Below, piece by piece: positions 1 to 8,821 of a stretch of DNA of 64,000 nucleotides. Numbering within the stretch: the stretch's first letter is position 1; each line of letters opens with the position of its first letter. The translations under genes were made by a program, and so were the position numbers. Under the pieces are notes generated by a model that was given only the letters and a program-made list of their open reading frames with translations, did no database searches and was not told where the DNA came from. This stretch comes from Coriobacteriia bacterium (GTDB lineage Bacteria > Actinomycetota > Coriobacteriia > Anaerosomatales > PHET01): positions 124,001-188,000 of the forward strand of contig JAXMKZ010000051.1 of NCBI GenBank assembly GCA_034370385.1, written 5' to 3'.

Positions 1-1
1 G

Positions 2-601
2 CAAGATCTCTTCTGGATGAACCTGCCCAAGACGTTCCAAGACAGCGTGCGGCCCGATGAGCTCGCCGTGCAGTACACGGTTGTCATCGATGAAGGCGTG
101 GATGGTGACGCGCTCGCCGCCAGGCTCGAGCGAGACGTCGAGGGCATCAAGGCGACCGGTCCGACCGAGATGCTGGGGACTGCGACGGGCCTCGTCGAAC
201 TGCTTACAGCGGTCGTCTTCGGCATCTCAGCGATCGCGCTTCTGGTGTGCACGCTCTCGGTCGTAAACACCATGACGATGTCGGTGGGCGAGCGGACGCG
301 CGAGATCGGCCTCAAGCGAGCGTTCGGTGCGTCGCGATCTCGGGTCGCGCGCGACGTGCTTGCCGAATCCGCGGTCATGAGCCTCATCGGCGGGCTTGTG
401 GGCGTTGCGTTCGGCGCCCTTACCGTGACCGTTGTGAACTCCGCAATCGTGGCGTCAACCGGAACCTCGTCGCTTCTCATGACGGGGAGACTCGTATTCA
501 TCGCGCTTGGAATGTCAGTGGTGCTCGGCCTGATCGGCGGTCTATGGCCCGCACGTCATGCGTCGCGGCTCGATCCGGCCGCCGCGCTCGCCTACGAGTA
601 G
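2..601 (+). CDS. ABC transporter permease, FtsX/MacB family (5' end outside window)
   Basis: Membrane subunit of a MacB/LolE-like ABC transporter; the reading frame is open to the left edge, so the start lies outside the window and about 199 residues are visible. The visible part holds the end of an extracytoplasmic (MacB periplasmic-core-like) domain and then a C-terminal FtsX domain: a hydrophobic helix, the cytoplasmic stretch VGERTREIGLKRAFGAS typical of this family, two more hydrophobic helices and the closing ARHASRLDPAAAL motif. The next gene, 9 nt downstream, is the matching ATPase, so the two form one complex. Family knowledge suggests mechanotransmission or export of a lipid, peptide or drug; the substrate cannot be told. 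Confidence 0.9.
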   Translation, partial: QDLFWMNLPKTFQDSVRPDELAVQYTVVIDEGVDGDALAARLERDVEGIKATGPTEMLGTATGLVELLTAVVFGISAIALLVCTLSVVNTMTMSVGERTREIGLKRAFGASRSRVARDVLAESAVMSLIGGLVGVAFGALTVTVVNSAIVASTGTSSLLMTGRLVFIALGMSVVLGLIGGLWPARHASRLDPAAALAYE

Positions 602-610
602 GGAGACGAC

Positions 611-1306
611 ATGTCATCGATCTCAGTGCAGGGCGTCGAGCAGCTGTTCCACATGGGCAAGCGCAACGTGGTGCATGCGCTGCGCGGCACCGACCTCGAG
701 GTGAGGGACGGCGAGTTCCTTGCGGTCATGGGGCCGTCGGGCTCGGGGAAGTCGACGCTACTGAACGTCATTGGCTGCCTCGCGCGGCCGACCGCCGGCC
801 ACGTGGTGCTCGACGGACGTGACGTCACGAAGCTGAAGGACAGCGAACTCGACGCGATCCGGGCCAACGAGGTCGGCTTCATCTTTCAGGGCTATAGCCT
901 GATTCCCACGCGCACCGCGCTCGAGAACGTCATGCTCGCGGCAGAGTACGCCGGCGTCCCGCGGGCGGAACGCAAGACGCGTTCGCTTGAGATTCTGGGG
1001 AAGGTGGGGCTGTCTGACCGGGTCGATCAGCTTGCCTCGGAGCTGTCAGGTGGCGAACAGCAGCGCGTGGCGATCGCACGGGCGCTCGTGAAGAATCCGC
1101 AGCTCGTGCTGGCCGACGAGCCCACCGGCAATCTCGACTCGGTAAGCGCCGAGGAGATCATGGCGCTTGTGAAGGGGCTGCGCTCGGATGGACAGACGGT
1201 CGTCATGGTCACTCACGACCCGCGGATGGCGGGTTACGCTGATCGCATCGTGTTCTTAAGGGACGGGCGCGTCGTGGATGAAGAGACGATTCGCGCCGTG
1301 TCGTAG
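611..1306 (+). CDS. ABC transporter ATP-binding protein, MacB/LolD type
   Basis: ATPase of 231 residues that powers the FtsX-type permease just upstream. It shows Walker A GPSGSGKST, the signature LSGGEQQRVAIARAL, Walker B LVLADEPTGNLD and the H-loop VTHD. The GNLD ending of Walker B and the short length are typical of the MacB/LolD/FtsE branch rather than nutrient importers. A GGGAGACGAC stretch before the ATG at 611 acts as ribosome binding site. Probably cotranscribed with the permease. The substrate is unknown. Confidence 0.92.
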   Translation: MSSISVQGVEQLFHMGKRNVVHALRGTDLEVRDGEFLAVMGPSGSGKSTLLNVIGCLARPTAGHVVLDGRDVTKLKDSELDAIRANEVGFIFQGYSLIPTRTALENVMLAAEYAGVPRAERKTRSLEILGKVGLSDRVDQLASELSGGEQQRVAIARALVKNPQLVLADEPTGNLDSVSAEEIMALVKGLRSDGQTVVMVTHDPRMAGYADRIVFLRDGRVVDEETIRAVS

Positions 1307-1375
1307 GGCGTGGTCCGTCAGGAGCCTCGCCGTCGAAGGGTTTGTCCAGAGGCGCCGTTCGGCCCGATGGACTCG

Positions 1376-2041
1376 TCAGGCCCGTACGCCTACTGCACCT
1401 TCGTACGTCAGGGGGATGCGGCGCAGGCGTTTGAGCGGCACGTCTCTCACCCCGACGAAGCCGTGGCCGGTCAGGGCCGAGCGGAGCTCGTCTGCTGTGC
1501 GCAGGTGGTCCGTGGGGATGCCGAAGCGTTTCGGCGGGAACAACGTGGTCTGGATGGCGATCGGTCTTCCGAAGTCCGCGACGGCGATGCAGCCGCCCGG
1601 CGCAAGCACCCGGCGCGCCTCGCGTAGGAACTCAGACAGCGCTGCATCGTCGAGGTACTTCACGACGCCGTTACACAGCACCGCATCGAACGACCCATCG
1701 GCGAAGGGCAGTGCCGTGGCCGACGCCTCAAGCAGTTCCACGTTGGCGCCGGCGCGCGTTGCGTCTTCAAGCCGTCGGGCCGCCTCGCTCAGAAGCTGCG
1801 GACTCACGTCGATCCCGGCCAGTATCTCGGCGCCCAGTCCGTGCTCGAAGGCCCACAACAGATAGAAGCCGGTCGCACAGCCCACGTCGAGAACGCGGGG
1901 GAGCTCGACCCGCCGCATCGCCGCAAACAGGGGTGGCGCGTACCGCGCGCCACCGTGCCGCAAGTACCACCTCACGTAGAGGGACACGGGGGTCCAGCCC
2001 CGCAGCCACCTCTCGTACTGCTCTCGCACTTCAGACTCCAC
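1376..2041 (-). CDS. Class I SAM-dependent methyltransferase
   Basis: Soluble methyltransferase of 221 residues. Motif I (VLDVGCATGFYL) binds S-adenosylmethionine; it is followed by an acidic residue after strand 2 (GIDVSP), the motif-II-like DAVLCNGVVKYL and the post-motif REARRVLAPGG, as in the Methyltransf_11 group. The substrate cannot be read from the sequence. It is the last gene of a minus-strand run of five (positions 5355 to 1376) that carries two glycosyltransferases, so a role in modifying a glycolipid or its quinone/lipid substrate is possible, but this is inference from position. Confidence 0.85.
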   Translation of the reverse strand: MESEVREQYERWLRGWTPVSLYVRWYLRHGGARYAPPLFAAMRRVELPRVLDVGCATGFYLLWAFEHGLGAEILAGIDVSPQLLSEAARRLEDATRAGANVELLEASATALPFADGSFDAVLCNGVVKYLDDAALSEFLREARRVLAPGGCIAVADFGRPIAIQTTLFPPKRFGIPTDHLRTADELRSALTGHGFVGVRDVPLKRLRRIPLTYEGAVGVRA

Positions 2042-2088
2042 GACCGGCAGTCCCCCCTAGCCCATTCAGCGGCGCACATGCCGAAACG

Positions 2089-2367
2089 TCAGTACTGACG
2101 AGTCCGGAATCCCAAACGGGACAGAACCCTCGGTAGCGCTAAGAAGTGAGCCGAGGTTCCGGGTGCTACTCGCTTGCGGGTGCCTTCGACCATGGCCAAG
2201 ACAGGTCGGAGCGCGATGTTCTCGATGCTCGTGCGCACCTCGGGTTCGAGATCATCCAGATACTCGATCGCGACGGGGATGACCTCGCCGGACTCACTGT
2301 GCTTGTGCCATGTCAGCAGCACTTGGGGACTGCCATCGCGAATAAGCTCAAGCTTGTTCTTCAGCAC
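2089..2367 (-). CDS. Small hypothetical protein, translationally coupled to a glycosyltransferase
   Basis: Predicted soluble protein of 92 residues; I do not recognise a family. The start chosen is GTG at 2367: the sequence just before it reads CGGGAGGTCCACG, a good Shine-Dalgarno at normal spacing, whereas an ATG 33 nt further upstream has none. The start overlaps the last 7 nt of the upstream glycosyltransferase gene, a typical coupling arrangement. The protein has an acidic middle (EYLDDLEPEVRTSIENIA) and a basic C-terminal end (LPRVLSRLGFRTRQY), with no membrane segment or cysteine motif. Coupling implies it is made in step with the glycosyltransferase, perhaps as a small partner. Confidence 0.65.
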   Translation of the reverse strand: MLKNKLELIRDGSPQVLLTWHKHSESGEVIPVAIEYLDDLEPEVRTSIENIALRPVLAMVEGTRKRVAPGTSAHFLALPRVLSRLGFRTRQY

Positions 2368-3545
2368 CGTGGACCTCCCGTTCGCAGCCGGTGGATGCAT
2401 CTGTGTCGTGCCGCCGCCAGCCGCTCGTAGTGCGCCAGCACTACGTCGGCTGTGTGCGCGAAGGCGTACGCGTTAGCGCGGTCCCGCGCTCCGGCGTGCA
2501 GTCGCATCCGCAGGTCCGCATCGCCCGCAAGCGCGAGCATGCGCTCGGCGAGCGCGCCGTCGGTCACCTGCGGGGCCAGTAGCCCGCACTCGCCATCGAT
2601 GACCGTATCGGAGATGCCCGGCGAGCTCACGGCGAGCACCGGTAGCCCCGCCGCCATCGCCTCAAGCACCACCAGCGGATGCACCTCGGTGACCGAGCCG
2701 GTCACAAACGCGTCGGCTGCGGCCTCGAAGCCCGGAACCTGTACGTAGTCCACGAGCCCCGTGAAGTGCGCCCGATCCGCCACGCCCGCCTCGGCCAGTA
2801 CTGCGCGCGCCCCGGCTGACGATGGACCGTCGCCTACGATGAGCAACCGCAAGCGCGGCTCGCGCGCGGCCGCAGCGGCGAACTCACTCGCCAGCCACTC
2901 GGTGTTCTTCTCGGGGCCCAGCCTGCCCGCATAACACAGCACGATGTCGTCGGGTCCGAAGCCGAACTCCTCGCGCGCGCGGGGCTGTACGGGGTTCGCG
3001 AAGCGGTCGATGTCGATGCCGTTGGGCACGACCACCGCGTCGGAGTAGCCCGCGAATGTGCCCAGCCATTCGGCGATCGAGGCGGCCGGAGCCACCACGA
3101 GGTCGGTCGACTCGCAGAAGCGCTTCAGCGTGCGGCGCAGGAACCAGTAGCGCAGCGGTTGCGGGACGTAGCTCGCGTAAGAATCCGAGTACAGCTCGTA
3201 GCGCGTGTGGTTCGTGAAGACGAGGGGGATGCCGTGCTCGCGGCAGATTCTTAGCGCAAGAGGCCCGCTCTGGAACGGGTGGTGGACGTGCGCCACATCG
3301 AGCGTGCGGATGATGGCGCGGGCCGGTGCCGAGAAGGAGACGGCTGCTCGCCAGCCTGTGTCTCCCCACGCAAGACCGGGGGAGCGCACGACGTTGGGTT
3401 CGGCATCCGCGTAGTCGAGGTCCCCGAAGGTGAACACGTACACCTCGTGGCCCAGGTCCTCGAAGCGCCGCTTGTACAGCGAGATGTGGTTGGTCACCCC
3501 GCTGATGTGCGGGAGGTACATGTCAGTGAACATCCCGATGCGCAT
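2361..3545 (-). CDS. Glycosyltransferase family 4, diacylglycerol glucosyltransferase-like
   Basis: Retaining GT-B glycosyltransferase of 394 residues. The N-terminal motif MRIGMFTDMYLPHISGVTN is of the type seen in alpha-monoglucosyldiacylglycerol synthases and PimB-like mannosyltransferases. The C-terminal half has the GT4 signature: YAGRLGPEKN, VGDGP and the E-x7-E motif in EVHPLVVLEAMAAG that contacts the nucleotide-sugar. No membrane helix is evident, so it should work at the inner face of the membrane on a lipid acceptor. It follows the LysE-like gene after 20 nt with AAAGGG before the ATG. A GT28-type glycosyltransferase in the same operon supports glycolipid synthesis; the exact sugar and acceptor are not known. 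Confidence 0.85.
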   Translation of the reverse strand: MRIGMFTDMYLPHISGVTNHISLYKRRFEDLGHEVYVFTFGDLDYADAEPNVVRSPGLAWGDTGWRAAVSFSAPARAIIRTLDVAHVHHPFQSGPLALRICREHGIPLVFTNHTRYELYSDSYASYVPQPLRYWFLRRTLKRFCESTDLVVAPAASIAEWLGTFAGYSDAVVVPNGIDIDRFANPVQPRAREEFGFGPDDIVLCYAGRLGPEKNTEWLASEFAAAAAREPRLRLLIVGDGPSSAGARAVLAEAGVADRAHFTGLVDYVQVPGFEAAADAFVTGSVTEVHPLVVLEAMAAGLPVLAVSSPGISDTVIDGECGLLAPQVTDGALAERMLALAGDADLRMRLHAGARDRANAYAFAHTADVVLAHYERLAAARHRCIHRLRTGGPRC

Positions 3546-3565
3546 CGGTCAGCCCTTTCGCGGAA

Positions 3566-4228
3566 TCATCCGGTCGTCAGTATGCCCGCGCCCACGAGCA
3601 GGAAGCGCACGCCCAGAGCCAGGAGGAAGAGCGCGAGTCCTCCCATGATGAAGCGGTACGTCCGCGGCGGCAGCAGGTGGCGACCCTTCGAGATGGCGAT
3701 GATGACGAAGGCATACCACACCACGTCGCCCAACTGGTGCCCGAGGTAGAACGCGAGCACCCCGCCCGGCCCCAGCGCGAGCCCCTGCGCCGCAAGCGCT
3801 GCTCCGATCGTCACCCACCACAGCAGCCAGTAGGGGTTCGACAGACTGACGATGGCCCCTTCGGTGACGGGCCCGAGTCGCGACTCGCTCTCAGCGACTT
3901 CCAGGTCGCTCGCGATCTTGCCGGTCCATGCGCCGCGCAGCAGATCGAAGCCCATCCACAACAGGAACGCGCCGCCGGCCAACGACAGCCCTCGCATGAC
4001 GCTTGGCTGGCTCAGGAACGACTGCAGCCCGAAGGCGAACCCCACAAGCAGCACCGCCTCGAGCAGCCCGTGGCCCAGCAGCATCATGAACGCGCTGCGC
4101 GGTCCGAGGCGCACCGTGCGCGCGATGGTGAGGGTCAGGTACGGCCCGGGCGCCATCGCCCCGGACAGCGCGATGATCGTGGCCTGAAAGAAGAGCGTCG
4201 ACAGCTCGGCGGGTGCAGCGCCGCTCAC
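3566..4228 (-). CDS. LysE/RhtB family exporter
   Basis: Polytopic membrane protein of 220 residues with five to six hydrophobic segments. The first segment carries ALSGAMAPGPYLTLTIARTV, matching the LysE/RhtB family motif GxxxxPGP near the N-terminus, and the middle has SLSNPYWLLWWVTIG, another family landmark. The family exports amino acids or related metabolites. The start is GTG at 4228, whose GTGA overlaps the stop of the preceding glycosyltransferase gene, so the two are coupled. Its place among lipid glycosylation genes is unusual for an amino-acid exporter, and the substrate is open. Confidence 0.88.
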   Translation of the reverse strand: MSGAAPAELSTLFFQATIIALSGAMAPGPYLTLTIARTVRLGPRSAFMMLLGHGLLEAVLLVGFAFGLQSFLSQPSVMRGLSLAGGAFLLWMGFDLLRGAWTGKIASDLEVAESESRLGPVTEGAIVSLSNPYWLLWWVTIGAALAAQGLALGPGGVLAFYLGHQLGDVVWYAFVIIAISKGRHLLPPRTYRFIMGGLALFLLALGVRFLLVGAGILTTG

Positions 4229-5355
4229 GCGCGCGCCTTGGCCTCGTCAGCGAGTCCTGCGATTGCGAGCGTGTGACGAGCGATGTCGGCGGCAGCGAAC
4301 GGCTTGGCGGCGGCTGCGGCGGCTTCCCGCATGTGCGCGAGCCGCCTGGGGCTCGTAGCGGCACGCCGGGTCTGATCGGCCAGGGTGCGAGGATCCTCGG
4401 CGAACAGCGCGATCCCTGCGTCCACGAGACGACGCGCGTTGCCGCGCTCGGGACCGCTCGCCGGCCCCACCAGCACGAGCGGAACGCCGGTATCGACGCA
4501 CTCGGCGCACATGACGCCGGCGGGGCGTGCCAGCACGAGGTCCGCCGACGCGATGAGCGGCGCCATGTGCTCGACTTGGTCGAAGACGTGGACGTTACTC
4601 GTCCCGAAGCCCTTCACCCGCGAACGCAGCTCAGTGGCGAAGGCCAGGTCCTGACCCGTGACGATCGCGACGGCGGTGTCGGGGATGGAGGCAAGCGCCG
4701 GCAGGAGCACGGAGAGCGACTCCTTGAAGCGCGCGTACGGCTCCGGGTTCGTGGAGCCCACGACGGCTAGCACCACGCGCGTGTCCGCCGGCAGCCTGAA
4801 GTGCGTGCGTGCAGCACCGACGTCGTACTCCACGGTGAACTGGGGCCGCACGGGTATGCCGGTAACGGCGATGATCGCAGGGTCGACGCCCCGTGCCTGA
4901 AGTGATGCGGCTGCGACGTCGTCGGCGACGCAGTGCAGTGCAACGCCGCGCAGGGGGGTGAGCCCGCGCGTGACGTAGTCGGTGGCGGCGGAGATGACGC
5001 TCGCGCGCAGGCGCCCTCGTGCCACGAGGTGTGCGGCGATGGTCGTGGCGAGCGGGTGGGTGCACACGACGGCAGCGGGGCGTGCTGCGATGAGTCCATC
5101 AGCGAAGCGCGCACACAGGCCGGCGGTGATGGGCGTGGCTACCTTGAGCGCGGTCCGGGCAAGCGGCGAGGTCGTCCAGGGGCCGTCGGTGAGGCGCAGG
5201 GCGAACGGCCCGCAGGCCTCGAGTGCGTCCAGTGTCTCGGTCGCCACGGCGCCCTCGTTGGCCGCGCCGAGTTCGCGCGCGACCGCCTCCGCCGCGATGC
5301 GGTGACCGGAGCCGGTCGAGGCGTAGGCCGCGATGATGAGAGGGGAGTCCGACAT
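4225..5355 (-). CDS. MGDG synthase-like glycosyltransferase (GT28 type)
   Basis: Glycosyltransferase of 376 residues resembling monogalactosyldiacylglycerol synthases and processive diacylglycerol glucosyltransferases. The N-terminal motif AYASTGSGHRIAAEAVAREL is the diagnostic glycine-rich loop of that family; the C-terminal half has SADLVLARPAGVMCAE and the nucleotide-sugar loop region GPERGNARRLVDAG. The start is ATG at 5355. A -10-like TATAGT ends 7 nt before this ATG and there is no Shine-Dalgarno, so the mRNA may be leaderless; any longer reading frame would start upstream of the promoter. First gene of the minus-strand cluster that includes a GT4 enzyme. It probably adds the first hexose to diacylglycerol, but the acceptor is inferred. 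Confidence 0.82.
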   Translation of the reverse strand: MSDSPLIIAAYASTGSGHRIAAEAVARELGAANEGAVATETLDALEACGPFALRLTDGPWTTSPLARTALKVATPITAGLCARFADGLIAARPAAVVCTHPLATTIAAHLVARGRLRASVISAATDYVTRGLTPLRGVALHCVADDVAAASLQARGVDPAIIAVTGIPVRPQFTVEYDVGAARTHFRLPADTRVVLAVVGSTNPEPYARFKESLSVLLPALASIPDTAVAIVTGQDLAFATELRSRVKGFGTSNVHVFDQVEHMAPLIASADLVLARPAGVMCAECVDTGVPLVLVGPASGPERGNARRLVDAGIALFAEDPRTLADQTRRAATSPRRLAHMREAAAAAAKPFAAADIARHTLAIAGLADEAKARA

Positions 5356-5361
5356 GGGTGG

Positions 5362-5370
5362 TACTATACA
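5362..5370. promoter_or_regulatory. Shared divergent -10 region
   Basis: TACTATACA reads as a -10-like element on both strands: TATACA for ychF (plus) and TATAGT for the glycosyltransferase gene (minus), whose ATG follows after 7 nt. No good -35 is visible on either side. Overlapping divergent promoters would make the two transcription units compete. Confidence 0.5.
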
Positions 5371-5422
5371 GCAGCCCGCGGGGGTTATCTTCGCCCCTGA
5401 CCTGCACAAAGGAGTCCGTGAC

Positions 5423-6487
5423 GTGTCGCTTTCCATTGGAATCGTCGGTCTGCCCAACGTGGGCAAGTCGACGTTGTTCACCGCTCTCACCAAGAATCAG
5501 GTGGATGCGGCCAACTATCCCTTCGCCACCATCGAGCCCAATATCGGCATCGTGCCTGTTCCTGACGCGCGCCTCGACGGGCTCGCGGCAATCGTGAACC
5601 CGCAGCGTATCCTGCCCGCTGCCGTCGAGTTCGTCGACATCGCGGGCCTCGTGAAGGGCGCGAGCGAGGGCGCGGGGCTCGGCAACCAGTTCCTGGCCAA
5701 CATCCGCGAGACCGACGCCATCGCCGAGGTGGTGCGCTTCTTCACCGACGAGGATGTCATCCACGTGGACGGCAAGGTCGACCCGGCCTCTGACGTCGAG
5801 ACGATCAAGTTCGAGCTCGTGCTCGCCGACCTCGCCACCGTTGAGAAAGCGCAGCCGCGCTTGGGCAAGGAAGCACAGCGCGACAAGACGCTGGCTCCCA
5901 AGGTGGAGCTGGTCGCTCGTATGCAGGCGCACCTCGCCGAAGGCCACCGCGCGCGGACTCTGCCTATGACCGACGACGAGCGCGCGATGCTTCACGACCT
6001 TCACCTGCTCACCATGAAGCCGATGCTCTACGTCGCCAACGTCGACGAGAGCCAGGTGGGCGCCGATCTGCTTGAGATCGACGGCGTCAAGCCCATCCCG
6101 ATCTGCGCGAAGGTCGAAGCCGACCTCTCAGAGCTCGAGCCGGAGGAGGCCGCCGAGTACCTCGAGTCCATCGGCCTGGCGGAACCGGGCCTGAACACGC
6201 TCATTCGCGAGGCGTACCGACTCCTGGGCCTGCAGAGCTACTTCACCGCCGGCGAGAAGGAGGTCCGTGCCTGGACCGTGCCCATCGGCGCGAAGGCGCC
6301 TGCGGCTGCCGGCGTCATCCACACCGACTTCGAGCGGGGTTTCATCAAAGCGGAGGTCATCGGCTACGCCGACTACGTCGAGCTGGACGGGGAGAAGGGC
6401 GCTCGCGAGGCGGGCAAGCAGCGCCTGGAGGGCAAGGAGTACGTGGTGCGCGACGGCGACGTCATGCATTTCAAGTTCAACGTGTAG
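5423..6487 (+). CDS. ychF: Redox-regulated ATPase YchF (Obg family)
   Basis: Obg-related P-loop NTPase of 354 residues, close to the usual 360. The P-loop GLPNVGKSTLF opens the protein, the switch region is ANYPFATIEPN and the G3 motif is DIAGLVKGAS. The fourth motif is a variant NVDE rather than NKxD, which in this family goes with ATP preference over GTP. The C-terminal TGS domain includes the closing GKEYVVRDGDVMHFKFNV. The GTG start at 5423 has AAAGGAG 9 nt upstream; longer in-frame starts would lie at or before the promoter. The family binds ribosomes and affects translation-linked and oxidative stress responses. A monocistronic housekeeping gene. Confidence 0.95.
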   Translation: MSLSIGIVGLPNVGKSTLFTALTKNQVDAANYPFATIEPNIGIVPVPDARLDGLAAIVNPQRILPAAVEFVDIAGLVKGASEGAGLGNQFLANIRETDAIAEVVRFFTDEDVIHVDGKVDPASDVETIKFELVLADLATVEKAQPRLGKEAQRDKTLAPKVELVARMQAHLAEGHRARTLPMTDDERAMLHDLHLLTMKPMLYVANVDESQVGADLLEIDGVKPIPICAKVEADLSELEPEEAAEYLESIGLAEPGLNTLIREAYRLLGLQSYFTAGEKEVRAWTVPIGAKAPAAAGVIHTDFERGFIKAEVIGYADYVELDGEKGAREAGKQRLEGKEYVVRDGDVMHFKFNV

Positions 6488-6524
6488 GCGCGGGCGGGCG
6501 GCTCACGGTCCCCTCTGCATGGAG

Positions 6525-6530
6525 TATCAT
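6525..6530 (+). promoter_or_regulatory. Candidate -10 for the HD-GYP gene
   Basis: TATCAT about 45 nt before the ATG at 6576. It places transcription start near 6537, which rules out the in-frame ATG at 6519 as start codon. No clear -35. Confidence 0.35.
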
Positions 6531-6575
6531 CCGAGCATCGACTCGAAGCGCTCGCACTTGCGAAACGGATGGCAC

Positions 6576-7976
6576 ATGAGCGACGGTCCGATAGGCGCGG
6601 ACGACACACCTCTCCAACTTGATGAGGCGCTCTATCGTGCCCTCTTCGATCTCTCGCCTGACCCCATGGTTGTGCACGACGGGCGCATTGCGCTCGCGGC
6701 TAACCGCGCTGCGCAGGAGTTCTTCGGGGTCGCGGAAGAGCAGGTTGCCGGCAGAGGCCTCGAGGAGTTCATTCACCCCGACTATCGAGTGCCGATTGCT
6801 GTGCGCGTGCGCGAGATGATGGTCTCACACAGGGTTCCGCCGCTTGCCGAGATTCGCGTCTTGAGGTCGGACGGGATGCCTTCAGAGGTCGAGATATCCT
6901 CCGCGCCTATCGTTGCGGGTGCTCGCCAGGTGGTTGTCACGCTCTTCCGTGACCTGAGTGAACGCAGGCAGCATCAGGCTGAACTCGAGGAGTCTGAGGC
7001 TCAGTTCGGGTCCGTGCTGGAGAACGCACCGTTCGGAGTGCATATGTATCGGCTGAAGCCGGACGGGCGGCTGGTCTTCGTCGGAGCCAACCCCGCCGCC
7101 GATCGCATGCTCGGGATGGATAACTCGGTGATCATCGGCAAGACCATCGAGGAGGCGTTTCCGGGGCTGAGTGACACCGACGTGGCTGTTCGCTACCGGG
7201 AGGTCGCCTCGACGGGTCGGCCCTGGTCATCGAACCAGATCGATTACCACGAGGGGCAGATACGCGGGGCGTTCGAGGTCACGGCGTTTCGAGCTGCACG
7301 CGGGTTGATGGTGGCCATGTTCAACGACGTCACCGAGCGGCTACAGATCCAAGACCAGCTTCAGGAGTTGCTCGTGGACCAGACTGAGGCGCTCGCGGAC
7401 GCGCATCGTGAGCTCGAAGGCGTAGTCGCCATCGTGAGCAGGACCGTCGAAGTCAGAGATCCCTACACGGCCGGGCATCAGCGGCGCGTGGCCCAGCTGG
7501 CCAGGGCGATCGCTGTGCACCTCAACATGGATGCCGAAGAGGTCGAGAGGATTCGGATTGCCGGGTCGGTGCACGACATCGGCAAGGTGTCGGTTCCTGC
7601 TGAGATACTCTCCAAGCCCGGAAAGCTCACGCCTGCGGAGTACGAGCTCGTGAAGTACCACTCGGAGGCCGCGCACGAGATCCTGTGCAGCGTCGACTTC
7701 GCCTGGCCGTTGGCTGAGGTCGTCTACCAGCACCATGAGCGGCTCGACGGCAGCGGATACCCGCGCGGGCTCTCAGGCGACGAGATCGCCGTGGGCGCAC
7801 GCATCCTTGCCGTGGCCGACGTGGTGGAGGCGATGTGTTCGCATCGGCCCTACCGTCCTGCCATCGGAGCCGACGCCGCTCTTGCCGAGATCAACGAGGG
7901 CAGCGGCAGGCACTACGACCCGAACGTGGTCGAAGCCTGCGTCGGTGCATTCGACGGCGGGTTCGCCTTCGAGTGA
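6576..7976 (+). CDS. PAS-PAS-HD-GYP protein, probable cyclic-di-GMP phosphodiesterase
   Basis: Signalling protein of 466 residues with no membrane helix, so a cytoplasmic sensor. A first PAS domain (about 20-130) and a second (about 142-255) are joined by a short helical linker to an HD-GYP domain (about 285-460). The catalytic domain keeps the HD pair in HDIGK (333-337) and the signature HHERLDGSGYP (386-396), so it is expected to hydrolyse cyclic-di-GMP to pGpG/GMP. The PAS domains may bind a ligand, haem or flavin; nothing in the sequence decides this. The next gene starts in a GTGA overlap with its stop. A GGDEF protein at 56412-57440 could supply the opposing activity. Confidence 0.9.
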   Translation: MSDGPIGADDTPLQLDEALYRALFDLSPDPMVVHDGRIALAANRAAQEFFGVAEEQVAGRGLEEFIHPDYRVPIAVRVREMMVSHRVPPLAEIRVLRSDGMPSEVEISSAPIVAGARQVVVTLFRDLSERRQHQAELEESEAQFGSVLENAPFGVHMYRLKPDGRLVFVGANPAADRMLGMDNSVIIGKTIEEAFPGLSDTDVAVRYREVASTGRPWSSNQIDYHEGQIRGAFEVTAFRAARGLMVAMFNDVTERLQIQDQLQELLVDQTEALADAHRELEGVVAIVSRTVEVRDPYTAGHQRRVAQLARAIAVHLNMDAEEVERIRIAGSVHDIGKVSVPAEILSKPGKLTPAEYELVKYHSEAAHEILCSVDFAWPLAEVVYQHHERLDGSGYPRGLSGDEIAVGARILAVADVVEAMCSHRPYRPAIGADAALAEINEGSGRHYDPNVVEACVGAFDGGFAFE

Positions 7977-8812
7977 TCGCCCTCATCGCCACACTCGCGG
8001 CCGCGCTGTTCGGTGCTGCGGACTTCTTAGGGGGGTTCGCCAGTCGCCGCGAGCCGGCGCTGGTCGTCACCATCGCGTCGCAGGCAGCGGGCTTCGCGCT
8101 GCTCGTGGTCGTGTCCTTCGTCGTGCCGCCCTCGTCGTGGGCCGACCCGCACCTGCTGTGGGGGATCGGCGCAGGTGCGTCGGGTGGTCTCGGCGTCCTC
8201 GCACTCTACGCGGGGCTCGCGACGGGACGCATGAGCCTTGTCGCCCCGGTGACCGCCGCATTGTCCGGGTCGATTCCGGCTGCCGTCGGCTTGCTGACGC
8301 GCGATGAGCCGCTGGCGTGGACGTCGTTTGTGGGCATCGCTCTCGCGCTAGCCGCCGTCATCATCGTGAGCGCAACCGCCGAAGACGACGGCACCGGCAA
8401 CGGCCGAAGAGCCATCGCTCTCGGGGTGCTCGCCGGCATCGGCTTCGCGGGCTCGATCCTGTGCTACGCGCAGACGCCGGCATCGACCGGCTTCGCGCCG
8501 CTCGCCGTGGCGCGTGTGACCGCCATCGCGATGCTGGGGCTGGCCGCACTCACCCGCGGGAGTCGTGTCGTGCCGCTTCCCGGGGTACGGCGGCTTGTGG
8601 TGGCCACAGGCCTGGTCGATGCCGCTGCCAATATCGCGCAGGTCACGGCTCTGCGACTGGGGCCGCTCGCCGTCGCGTCGGTGCTCGGGGCACTGTACCC
8701 GGTGGCGACGCTGCTGCTGGCGCGCTTCATCCTGCACGAGCACCTTCACGGGTGGCAGCGTGTGGGAATCGCGTTGGCGCTTGCGGCGGTCGTGCTGACA
8801 GCCCTGCCGTAG
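7973..8812 (+). CDS. EamA/DMT family transporter
   Basis: Membrane protein of 279 residues with about ten hydrophobic segments arranged as two EamA repeats (roughly 1-135 and 150-279). The first helix has the AALFGAADFLGGFASRR stretch seen in the DMT branch of small metabolite exporters, and the C-terminal repeat has GALYPVATLLLARFILHEHL, the conserved end of an EamA unit. The GTG start at 7973 overlaps the TGA of the HD-GYP gene, so it is translationally coupled. The substrate is unknown. Confidence 0.85.
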   Translation: MIALIATLAAALFGAADFLGGFASRREPALVVTIASQAAGFALLVVVSFVVPPSSWADPHLLWGIGAGASGGLGVLALYAGLATGRMSLVAPVTAALSGSIPAAVGLLTRDEPLAWTSFVGIALALAAVIIVSATAEDDGTGNGRRAIALGVLAGIGFAGSILCYAQTPASTGFAPLAVARVTAIAMLGLAALTRGSRVVPLPGVRRLVVATGLVDAAANIAQVTALRLGPLAVASVLGALYPVATLLLARFILHEHLHGWQRVGIALALAAVVLTALP

Positions 8813-8821
8813 CCGCGCGCC

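Noticed and set aside
6267-6575. N-terminal extension of the HD-GYP protein
   Set aside because: It overlaps ychF, is Ser/Arg-rich without similarity, and the promoter-like TATCAT at 6525 lies inside it.
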